Shown here piece by piece: positions 55,679-63,392 of a stretch of 64,000 nt of DNA (position 1 is the first letter of the stretch; each line of letters starts with the position of its first letter). The translations under genes and the position numbers were made by a program. The notes beneath the pieces were generated by a model, which did no database searches, was not told the origin of the DNA, and saw only the letters and a list, made by a program, of their open reading frames with translations. Source of the DNA: Chlorops oryzae (taxonomy: Eukaryota; Arthropoda; Insecta; Diptera; Chloropidae); NCBI GenBank assembly GCA_020466095.1, contig CM035806.1:61888229-61952228 (forward strand). The letters run 5' to 3'.

Positions 55679-58429
55679 GTGCAGGTCATCCCACTCATCG
55701 TGCTGCCAGACATGCAGGAGGGCATGCTCCTAGGAATGGATTTCCTCAGCAGGGTAGGCACCTTAATGGACATTGGTGGTAATATGGTTTGGATAGCCGA
55801 AACCAACGACGAAGAAATAGAAGACTCCAACAACACCCTACATCTACAGACAGAAATTACCAAGCGCACTACATCAGAGCCAGCGATCAAAGAAATCCAC
55901 CGAGAAGCCAAGGAACAATTCCCAACACAAACGAAGCCGCAAACGAGGGAAGAAACGAGCGCCAACGCTGCCCTGCATCTACAGGTAACTGATCACGAAG
56001 ACAGCCCACCAGAACCGAAACGCATAGAAGCTACGAGAGAGACACCAGAACAGTTCCTTGCACGTGAGCTTCGAGAATTTGAAAAGATTCAAGGTCCATC
56101 CAACATCGCGAAACACCAAATCATCATGAAAGACCCTCGACCATTTAAGCAACGGTATTTCCCAAAGAACCCTGTGATGCAAGAAGCCATAAATAAAGAA
56201 ATCAACGAATTAATCCGATTAGACTGTATTGAGCCATCCCATAGTCCATATAGTTCGTCAGTGGTCATGGTTCATAAGAAAAATGGCAAATGGAGGTTAT
56301 GCTTGGACTTTCGACAGCTCAACGAGAAGTCAGTACAGGATGCTTACCCACTACCTCGCATTAGCTACATACTTGGACGTCTAAAAGAGGCAACATACAT
56401 CAGCAGTTTAGATTTAAAAAATGGCTATTGGCAGATCCCGCTTGAGGAGGGTAGCAAACAGTTCACCGCCTTCACGGCACCAGGAAGAGGTCTATATCAA
56501 TGGAAGGTGATGCCCTTTGGTCTGCATTCCGCCCCGGCCACGTTCCAACGAGCCCTGGACAGCGTTATTGGCCCAGAGTTGGAACCGCACGCGTTTGCAT
56601 ATCTAGACGACATAATAGTAACTGGAAACTCACTAGAAAACTATATGGAAAACCTACAGGAAGTCTTTAAGCGACTAAAAGCGGCCAAACTCCGCATTAA
56701 CCCCGATAAGTGCAAGTTCTTTCAACAGGAAATCAAATACCTAGGACACCTGGTGACCACACAAGGGATACACACGGACCCAGATAAGATAGCTGCAATC
56801 CAAGAATTGACACCCCCAACTAACGTAAAGGAGCTCCGCCGAGTCCTGGGCATCGCCAGTTGGTATCGCAGATTTGTACCCGATTTCTCAAAAATTGTAC
56901 ACCCCATGACGTCGCTCCTCAAAAAGGGCCAACGGTGGAAGTGGACACTGGAGCAACAGGACGCATTTGACCTTTTAAAACAAAAGCTGACTGAAGCCCC
57001 GGTGTTAACATGCCCAGACTTCTCAAAACCATTTACCCTTCAAACAGACGCAAGTCACTATGGATTGGGGGCCGTGCTAACCCAAGTGATTGAAGGCCAG
57101 GAGCGGGTGATCGCCTATGACAGCAGACACTTGAACCAGGCAGAACTCAACTATTCCACGACCGAAAAGGAATGCCTGGCAATCGTTTGGGGCATCCGGA
57201 AGATGAGGCACTACCTCGAAGGCTATAAATTCACCGTCATTACGGATCACCTAGCACTCAAATGGTTAAACTCCATAGACAATCCTACGGGAAGAATAGC
57301 TCGCTGGGCCCTTGAGCTGCAACAATACACGTTCGACATCAAGTACCGACGGGGCAAGTACAACATCATCGCCGACGCTTTATCCAGACAACCCCTAGAC
57401 AAAGTATGCCAAATATCCACTGAAGAATCAGCTGCCCCTGAACCAACGGATTGGACCAGCAAACGAATAAGGACGGTCCTCAAACAACCTCAGAAGTATG
57501 CAGACTACCAGGTTATTAATGGAAATCTCTACCGATATTTACCGGACATAGGAGGAGACACGGACCATTTTGTATGGAAATTATGCGTACCAAAAGACGA
57601 TCGAGCGAGAGTCCTGCAAGAGAATCATGACGACCCCACAGCCGGCCATCTCGGGGTTAAGAAGACCACCAGTCGCATCTCCCGACGATACTTTTGGCCA
57701 GGTTTCCACCGAGACATTAGAAATTACGTCAAGAAATGCTTGAGCTGTCAAAAGTATAAAAACCAACAACAGAAACAAGCAGGTCACATGAGGACACAAG
57801 TTGCCGAAGAACCATGGGCAGTGTTATGTGCAGACTTTATGGGACCTCTCCCTCGGTCATCACATGGAAATGTGTACCTGCTAGTCCTGTTTGACAAATT
57901 TTCTAAATGGGTAGAAATTGCCCCACTCCGCACAGCAACAACTGACTCCGCCATAAAGGTGCTACGAGAAAGAATCATCGCCAGGTATGGTGTCCCTACG
58001 ACACTAGTAACGGACAACGGCACGCAGTTCACGAGCAAGAAATTCACAAATTTCCTGGCGCAACTAGGAGTAACACACCAGAGGACAGCACCCTACACAC
58101 CGCAGGAAAATCCCACGGAGCGGGCAAATCGCACCATAAAGACAATGCTGGCCCAATACACAGAAAACAACCACAAACACTGGGACGAGCTCATTCCAGA
58201 ACTAACACTAGCAATCAATACCAGCATAAGTGAGAGCACAGGGTATAGTCCCGCATTCCTGACTCAAGGCCGCGAACCACGACTCCCCAAACAATTATAT
58301 GACGAAAAGAATCCGGACCTAAGCGGAGAACAGATGACCGTCGCGCAGAAAACCAATCGGCTCCAGGAAATATTCAACTTGGTACGCCAAAATCAAGTCC
58401 GCGCCAGTCAAGAACAAAGCCGGCATTAA
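55679..58429 (+). CDS. pol: Ty3/gypsy-type pol: protease tail, RT, RNase H, integrase
   Basis: The frame is open from 55583; the first 916 codons shown begin at a GTG, so there is no proper start here. Order: a protease C-terminal motif LLGMDFL (residues ~19-25, no DTG/DSG active site); RT with DFRQLNE, SSLDLKNGYWQIP and the catalytic YLDD at about residue 307; RNase H with TDAS (~457), TEKE (~493) and ITDH (~521). Integrase follows with an HHCC finger (HDDPTAGHLG..CLSCQ, ~649-692) and DDE residues at ADF (~718), TDNG (~778) and the Glu of NPTERAN (~814). The enzymes would copy element RNA to DNA and insert it. The frame stops at 58427-58429; a TAT is found at the same place in the antisense copy at 60616-61282. 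The preceding gag and the protease N-terminus are missing and replaced by the capsid-like sequence. Confidence 0.95.
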   Translation: MQVIPLIVLPDMQEGMLLGMDFLSRVGTLMDIGGNMVWIAETNDEEIEDSNNTLHLQTEITKRTTSEPAIKEIHREAKEQFPTQTKPQTREETSANAALHLQVTDHEDSPPEPKRIEATRETPEQFLARELREFEKIQGPSNIAKHQIIMKDPRPFKQRYFPKNPVMQEAINKEINELIRLDCIEPSHSPYSSSVVMVHKKNGKWRLCLDFRQLNEKSVQDAYPLPRISYILGRLKEATYISSLDLKNGYWQIPLEEGSKQFTAFTAPGRGLYQWKVMPFGLHSAPATFQRALDSVIGPELEPHAFAYLDDIIVTGNSLENYMENLQEVFKRLKAAKLRINPDKCKFFQQEIKYLGHLVTTQGIHTDPDKIAAIQELTPPTNVKELRRVLGIASWYRRFVPDFSKIVHPMTSLLKKGQRWKWTLEQQDAFDLLKQKLTEAPVLTCPDFSKPFTLQTDASHYGLGAVLTQVIEGQERVIAYDSRHLNQAELNYSTTEKECLAIVWGIRKMRHYLEGYKFTVITDHLALKWLNSIDNPTGRIARWALELQQYTFDIKYRRGKYNIIADALSRQPLDKVCQISTEESAAPEPTDWTSKRIRTVLKQPQKYADYQVINGNLYRYLPDIGGDTDHFVWKLCVPKDDRARVLQENHDDPTAGHLGVKKTTSRISRRYFWPGFHRDIRNYVKKCLSCQKYKNQQQKQAGHMRTQVAEEPWAVLCADFMGPLPRSSHGNVYLLVLFDKFSKWVEIAPLRTATTDSAIKVLRERIIARYGVPTTLVTDNGTQFTSKKFTNFLAQLGVTHQRTAPYTPQENPTERANRTIKTMLAQYTENNHKHWDELIPELTLAINTSISESTGYSPAFLTQGREPRLPKQLYDEKNPDLSGEQMTVAQKTNRLQEIFNLVRQNQVRASQEQSRH

Positions 58430-58672
58430 AATCTACGACGCAGAGAATGGAGGCCACACTTGGGAAACCTGATCCTGGTGAAGACGCATTTTTTGTCCAA
58501 CGCAGAAAATAGCTTTGCGGCAAAGCTAGCTCCAAAGTACGAGGGGCCATATACGGTACTGGGTTTTGATTCGCCAGTCATAATCCGATATAAAGTGAAC
58601 GGCCAGGCAAAGACTGCTCACATTAGCCAACTCAAACCTTACGCCCACCGCGGACCCAGCAACGACGACTAG
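58430..58672 (+). CDS. Integrase C-terminal segment after premature stop
   Basis: It continues in the same frame as pol directly after the stop at 58427-58429, and ends at TAG 58670-58672. It reads GNLILVKTH..KLAPKYEGPYTVL, the small SH3-like C-terminal domain of gypsy integrases, ending in HISQLKPYAHRG. Translated separately it would be a 70-residue fragment from the internal ATG at 58460. The antisense duplicate reads through the stop position, so the break is specific to this copy or is a sequencing error. Confidence 0.85.
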   Translation, partial: NLRRREWRPHLGNLILVKTHFLSNAENSFAAKLAPKYEGPYTVLGFDSPVIIRYKVNGQAKTAHISQLKPYAHRGPSNDD

Positions 58673-58763
58673 GACCAACACGACTTATTAACCCATCCTA
58701 GATAGTTCACCGACCAAATCATATAAGCCATATTTCTTTTAATCCTAACAGTAACCTACAAAG

Positions 58764-59414
58764 ATGGAAAAATTTGCCCGGACCAGGCTACAATACCTGG
58801 AACATCTAAAAAGTGAAGCTGCGGCTAGACGTAAGGGAAAGTTTATTCCCCACCATCCTCGTTTCGAGAAAAAGGCCCCGGTTAATACGATGTACCGGCT
58901 CACCGTCTCACCTCCAAAGAAGTACAAGAAAGGGAAGCCGAAATCCGATCCCCTACAGGGATTGTCCTACCGGGAGCGGTGCCGGGTATTGTTCGGGGAC
59001 TCCGAGTCGAGTGCAGACGAAGAAGCCACCGAAACTCCAACCAAAGCTCCTCTACCTCAACACAGCCCTCCAGCACCGAGGATCTCCGAAAATCAACAAA
59101 CCCCCGGTTGCCAAAGGGTAGCAACTCGACCAAGGCTGATCACAACCGCCCCGAAATACCAACCAACACCACAAGCGGCCGCCCATCCGGAAGACATCCT
59201 AGCGCTCGACACCGACGAGTCAGAAATGGAGTCACCCCAGGAGCCCAGAAGCACTGTCCAGACTGTCCTGGACGACATGATCCAGAAGTGGAAACAGCAC
59301 GGGCGACGAATGCGCTGTCTACGAATCCTTGAAGGCACCACCTACAAATTCGGGGTGTCAAAACAAGGAAAGGGCACCTTCGAAAAGGTTCCCCGAGGAA
59401 AGGAGGGGATGTAA
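58764..59414 (+). CDS. Third ORF before the 3' LTR, unknown function
   Basis: A 216-codon frame with an ATG start, 91 bp after the pol stop, ends at TAA 59412-59414, just inside the LTR. The N-terminal part is basic (EAAARRKGK, PPKKYKKGKPK), the middle is Pro/Thr/Gln-rich and disordered, and the C-terminal ~60 residues (TVQTVLDDMIQKWKQHGRRM..) look folded. No signal peptide or transmembrane helix is visible, so this is not an env glycoprotein. In position it corresponds to env/ORF3 of errantivirus-type elements. A nucleic-acid-binding or accessory role is only a guess from charge. The clean, uninterrupted frame suggests it was under selection until recently. Confidence 0.65.
   Translation: MEKFARTRLQYLEHLKSEAAARRKGKFIPHHPRFEKKAPVNTMYRLTVSPPKKYKKGKPKSDPLQGLSYRERCRVLFGDSESSADEEATETPTKAPLPQHSPPAPRISENQQTPGCQRVATRPRLITTAPKYQPTPQAAAHPEDILALDTDESEMESPQEPRSTVQTVLDDMIQKWKQHGRRMRCLRILEGTTYKFGVSKQGKGTFEKVPRGKEGM
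59395..59409 (+). promoter_or_regulatory. Polypurine tract of the LTR element
   Basis: GAGGAAAGGAGGGGA lies directly before TGTAACGAGG, the start of the LTR. This is the expected primer site for plus-strand synthesis and fixes the LTR left border. It also overlaps the third ORF. Confidence 0.85.
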
Positions 59415-60380
59415 CGAGGTAAAATTTTGAGTAGCACAAAAATGTTATCCTCGTACATTTAATACAACCGTACCATACCAGTTAATAAAACCTTTTCACC
59501 CTTAGCCGGATTTTGTGCACCCTAACGAACTACTCCCATTATTATTTTTTTTTATTATTCATATTATATTTTGTATTTGTAATAAGAAAAAAAAAAAACA
59601 ACAACAAAAAAAAAAAAAAAACAAAGAAAAGAAAAGAATATGATTATTATTATTTGTATTATTATCACCAAGAGCAGAAAGCCAAATTAGTATTATTATT
59701 GTTATTAAATTCAAAAAAAAAAGAAAACAAAAAAAAAACAAGACAAAACCAAATATATATATATATAATAAATAAACAAAAGGAAAATATATATGCATTA
59801 AATTTAGGGGAGAAAATATCTCCACCCTAATCATAAGTCGATGGACGTTCAACATCAAAACATACGTACAAAGAAACCAATTTCAGCAGCTTACATATCC
59901 ACCGCATCAAAACATACATACCTGCAATCAGCGAGAAACCGGCTTCAATGGCTTCAAGGATACACACCATCCAAACATACATGATTCCCACGCCGTTTTG
60001 CACACGGCACCAAACACTCGCAAGCAATATGATTCCCGAGCCGTTTTGCACACGGCACCAAACACGCACAAGCAATATGATTCCCGAGCCGTTTTGCACA
60101 CGGCACCAATCACACGCAGCAATAAACCAGTTCGGAATGCGTGCGACTATACGAAAGGCACCAACACAAGCAAGGAACCAGTTTGAACCGCTTTTAACTA
60201 TGCGAAATCCACTAACACAAGCGCCGCCGACTGACTATAAAAGGCGCTGCATCGCGAAGGAAAAGTCAGTTTCTGTTCAGCTCGCGCCGTGCCAGCATCG
60301 CCAAGTACATCGGAGTGGACTCAGTAAAAGCGAAGTTTATTCAAGTAAGTCTTTTGAATTCTCCTTTATTCCCACAATTG
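59410..60380 (+). repeat. LTR copy B (shared by two units)
   Basis: Begins TGTAACGAGG after the polypurine tract. It contains simple A/T tracts (59540-59790), three GCCGTTTTGCACACGGCACC repeats spaced 45-55 bp (about 59990-60110), and a promoter at 60236-60270. The right border is not certain: around 60375-60380 (TTCCCACAAT) or somewhat later, because a 112 bp direct repeat follows. A primer-binding site complementary to a known tRNA was not identified. Confidence 0.75.
60236..60270 (+). promoter_or_regulatory. Pol II core promoter in the LTR
   Basis: TATAAAA at 60236-60242 is followed by the arthropod initiator TCAGT at 60266-60270, placing +1 at 60268, about 32 bp from the TATA start. Spacing and motifs suit an active insect promoter. 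Confidence 0.75.
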
Positions 60381-60615
60381 GATTCAGTGATATATATACC
60401 TGAATGCCAGGTTGTCTCTGTGCTTTTAATTTCAATGATTCATACTTGAAATTAAACAGCTTTAACCCTGTCACCACCACGTCTTCGCAATTGGATTCAG
60501 TGATATATACCTGAGTACCAGATTGTTTCTGCGCTTTTAATTTCAATGATTTATACTTGAAATTAAACAGCTTTAACCCTGTCACCTCCACGTTTTCACA
60601 ATTGGATTCAGTGAT
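60376..60615 (+). repeat. ~112 bp direct repeat, two full units plus a start
   Basis: CAATTGGATTCAGTGATA recurs at about 60378, 60489 and 60600. The units share TGCCAGGTTGT/TACCAGATTGT, GCTTTTAATTTCAATGATT and AACAGCTTTAACCCTGTCAC. The third occurrence is cut off by the antisense integrase at 60616. Confidence 0.85.
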
Positions 60616-61282
60616 AAACCCAGTACCGTATATGGCCCCTCGTACTTTGGAGCTAGCTTTGCCGCAAAGCTATTTTCTGCGTTGGACAAAAAATGCGTCT
60701 TCACCAGGATCAGGTCTCCCAAGTGTGGCCTCCATTCTCTGCGTCGTAGATTATAATGCCGGCTTTGTTCTTGACTGGCGCGGACTTGATTTTGGCGTAC
60801 CAAGTTGAATATTTCCTGGAGCCGATTGGTTTTCTGCGCGACGGTCATCTGTTCTCCGCTTAGGTCCGGATTCTTTTCGTCATATAATTGTTTGGGGAGT
60901 CGTGGTTCGCGGCCTTGAGTCAGGAATGCGGGACTATACCCTGTGCTCTCACTTATGCTGGTATTGATTGCTAGTGTTAGTTCTGGAATGAGCTCGTCCC
61001 AGTGTTTGTGGTTGTTTTCTGTGTATTGGGCCAGCATTGTCTTTATGGTGCGATTTGCCCGCTCCGTGGGATTTTCCTGCGGTGTGTAGGGTGCTGTCCT
61101 CTGGTGTGTTACTCCTAGTTGCGCCAGGAAATTTGTGAATTTCTTGCTCGTGAACTGCGTGCCGTTGTCCGTTACTAGTGTCGTAGGGACACCATACCTG
61201 GCGATGATTCTTTCTCGTAGCACCTTTATGGCGGAGTCAGTTGTTGCTGTGCGGAGTGGGGCAATTTCTACCCATTTAGAAA
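60616..61282 (-). pseudogene. Antisense integrase fragment, copy B
   Basis: 667 bp, the reverse complement of 57900-58566 of the element's own pol, near-identical. On the minus strand an open frame of about 285 codons (61439-60582) includes integrase core motifs TDNGTQF and TPQENPTERANRTIK, then the C-terminal domain start (HLGDLILVKTH), lacking the stop found at 58427. It lacks the first catalytic Asp and the zinc finger, so it cannot be an enzyme. Together with the sense pol it makes a 667 bp inverted repeat in a genomic transcript. Its borders (ATTTAGAAA and AAACCCAGTA) show no duplication. Confidence 0.92.
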
Positions 61283-61502
61283 CGTAGAATATACTTTTCT
61301 CCCGTGGTGACTGGCGATCCCCACGTACAGCAAGCTGAGCAACACAATGCCGAGTGAAGAAACAGATTGGCAGTTTCTTCCATGGTGTCCGGCGAACACC
61401 ATGTAATGCAAGCTGAGCATATGCGTTTACTAAATGCATTTTTTTCTTTTCTTTTTAGATCTATAATTAAAACTGAGTACGAGTGACATTAAATAATTAA
61501 TC

Positions 61503-62375
61503 ATGGCAGAACAATCAGATGCATCAATAGGAATAGCGCCAGAAAATAGTTCAAGTTTCGAAGCTAGTTCAAATCCCAAAAGTGACAATGAAAAATCAAG
61601 TTCTTATATTAAAGAGTGGTTAAATTCACCACCATCTGTGGTCGGTAGTCGCCACTACGCGTTGCGCGACTATCCTTCCGGCAAAGACGTAGTCAGAAAA
61701 GTTGGCGTTAACACAACGCAATACACAACCTTCTCCTCAGTGACTTCATCGTACATAACCATGTGGGAAACAGTAAAATCGTCTCAGAGTTATACACCTG
61801 TTCAAAATCCATTGCAGTTAGTGTCCACCGAAGAACGATATAAGGCTTCCGAACCCACACAGGAGCAGTTGTCAAAAGTAGCCGAACGCATTCAAAAAGG
61901 TTACGAACAAGGTTTATACGTTTTCACGCGGTATGAGGGATTTCTCACTAATCATCAACACTACGCCAAACTGTTGAAATTGCGAACTATGGGATCATCC
62001 GTTGGCGTCAACCTTAATTGTGTTGTATCAATCCAACCTGAAATTTCTGACCCCAATCAAGATACATCGTCCCCATCCAATTCAGGTGGATCCAGCACTT
62101 CTCCCGATAATCCAGGCCGTAGTATTGACATCCCATCGAGTGAACAACCAGTCCCTGCTGCAAGTCAGGCACAACCATTGGTTGCAAAAACAAAAATTTC
62201 TTACGTGCCTATCAGGGTGGTGACATCATCTATGGCACCTGAAACTGAAGAATCACTGGGCTCCCACCGTTCGCAAGCATTCACGATAATTTCTGAGACA
62301 CTGAGTGAAAACACTCCTTCGTTTGTTAGATCATCTATTAAGAATCTCTTAATGAAGGACCCTTCCATCGGATAG
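61503..62375 (+). CDS. Virus-like capsid gene, copy B, N-terminal frame
   Basis: 290 codons starting at an ATG with A at -3 (TTAATCATGG context), 45 bp after the predicted splice acceptor. The first ~45 residues are Ser/Asn/Glu-rich and flexible; residues ~50-180 look folded; ~180-225 is a Pro/Ser/Asp linker. The frame ends at TAG 62373-62375, but the same frame continues open immediately after. It resembles dsRNA-virus (toti-like) coat proteins in character, and I have no database match to confirm this. In a virus it would form the particle shell; in this element it stands where gag should be. Copy A has the same sequence with indels. Confidence 0.6.
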   Translation: MAEQSDASIGIAPENSSSFEASSNPKSDNEKSSSYIKEWLNSPPSVVGSRHYALRDYPSGKDVVRKVGVNTTQYTTFSSVTSSYITMWETVKSSQSYTPVQNPLQLVSTEERYKASEPTQEQLSKVAERIQKGYEQGLYVFTRYEGFLTNHQHYAKLLKLRTMGSSVGVNLNCVVSIQPEISDPNQDTSSPSNSGGSSTSPDNPGRSIDIPSSEQPVPAASQAQPLVAKTKISYVPIRVVTSSMAPETEESLGSHRSQAFTIISETLSENTPSFVRSSIKNLLMKDPSIG

Positions 62376-62390
62376 GCCATCGCAAATGGT

Positions 62391-63392
62391 ATGAGCAAAG
62401 ATTCTTCAACAATTTACGATGTTGCTCCAATGATGAGAAACCTGCTTCTTGCCCATTCAATATCCGGCCAGTCTGCTTCCGTTGACCCCACCACCGCTCA
62501 GTTTATGCGCAACACAATAATGCAGTCAGGTCAGGTTAACATTTCTCGCGTTCCATATGTACGTCGTACTTATACATTACTAGCCACACCACTCGACATG
62601 TTTTTGGCAATGACGCAGGGAAACAGACTTAGTGTTCCACTCGCTCCCCCGTTTAGTTCCGAGCGTCTTGATGCGGACTGGATAGCTGTTCCTGTCGATA
62701 ACACAATATTGGCCGGTGGCTACTTGCGCGAATACATAGCTTGTTTCTTCGATTCTGGGCTGACATATGGTACTGCCTCTTACGTCCAACAATATACTAC
62801 AGATGCCCCAGATCTACTCAACGGTAAGAGCACTAACATGCCTGCATCTACAACTGTCCACATCGCTGGACCTAAGCATGTTATGCTGGTTTTTACGGAA
62901 ATGGCTGCATTTGGATGCCCATCTTCAACGGAATTGTTCGGTGTGACCATTCCAATATACAACGGCACTCAGCAAGTTGTTCCGGTTGACTTTGGTGCAG
63001 TGTGGGTTGAACATTACACGTCGGCAAATTTATTAAATATACAACATTACCTGTCACTCGCCTGGGATGTTTTGCGGAAGGTGGCCACCGTGGAGGGAAC
63101 AGCTGCCCGAGCATTGGGACGTTCATCCGAAATGATACTAGCAAACCGTCCGGGACTATACATCCACCCCAACAAAGAACAGAAAGGATTTAATAACAAT
63201 GTCCCATTGTCAGGAGCATTTCAGCTTTCTTCATACTCCCATGACAGTTTTGTTCCAATCACTGCAAATAGTCGCTTTCTCAGTATAACCAAAAACCACT
63301 TTTCTCAAAATGAAATCGCTGAATTAAGAGAGTTAATATATGGTTATAACGCTGCGTCCCTGTCATCGGCTCATTTACCCCCGTCCGGATAA
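62391..63392 (+). CDS. Virus-like capsid gene, copy B, central frame
   Basis: 333 codons from ATG 62391, in the same frame as the preceding segment and separated from it only by the TAG and five codons. It is a globular, hydrophobic-balanced protein with aromatic-rich stretches and no CCHC knuckles, which argues for a viral shell domain rather than retroviral gag. It ends at TAA 63390-63392, again followed at once by the same open frame. Both stops occur in the context GGA-TAR-GCC and both are present in copy A, so they predate the duplication. Confidence 0.6.
   Translation: MSKDSSTIYDVAPMMRNLLLAHSISGQSASVDPTTAQFMRNTIMQSGQVNISRVPYVRRTYTLLATPLDMFLAMTQGNRLSVPLAPPFSSERLDADWIAVPVDNTILAGGYLREYIACFFDSGLTYGTASYVQQYTTDAPDLLNGKSTNMPASTTVHIAGPKHVMLVFTEMAAFGCPSSTELFGVTIPIYNGTQQVVPVDFGAVWVEHYTSANLLNIQHYLSLAWDVLRKVATVEGTAARALGRSSEMILANRPGLYIHPNKEQKGFNNNVPLSGAFQLSSYSHDSFVPITANSRFLSITKNHFSQNEIAELRELIYGYNAASLSSAHLPPSG

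Larger units (their letters stand above)
60345..61458 (+). other. Predicted leader intron spanning the antisense integrase
   Basis: A donor TCAA|GTAAGT at 60345-60350 and a strong acceptor (TTTTTTTCTTTTCTTTTTAG, ending 61458) bracket 1114 bp, and the capsid-like ATG is 45 bp after the acceptor. If used, splicing would remove the 112 bp repeats and the antisense fragment and join the LTR leader to the capsid-like frame. Predicted only from splice signals. Confidence 0.5.

Noticed and set aside
55679..55690. GTG as the genuine start of pol
   Set aside because: The frame is open upstream to 55583 and the protease is truncated; in this family pol is made as part of a longer product, so no start was assigned.
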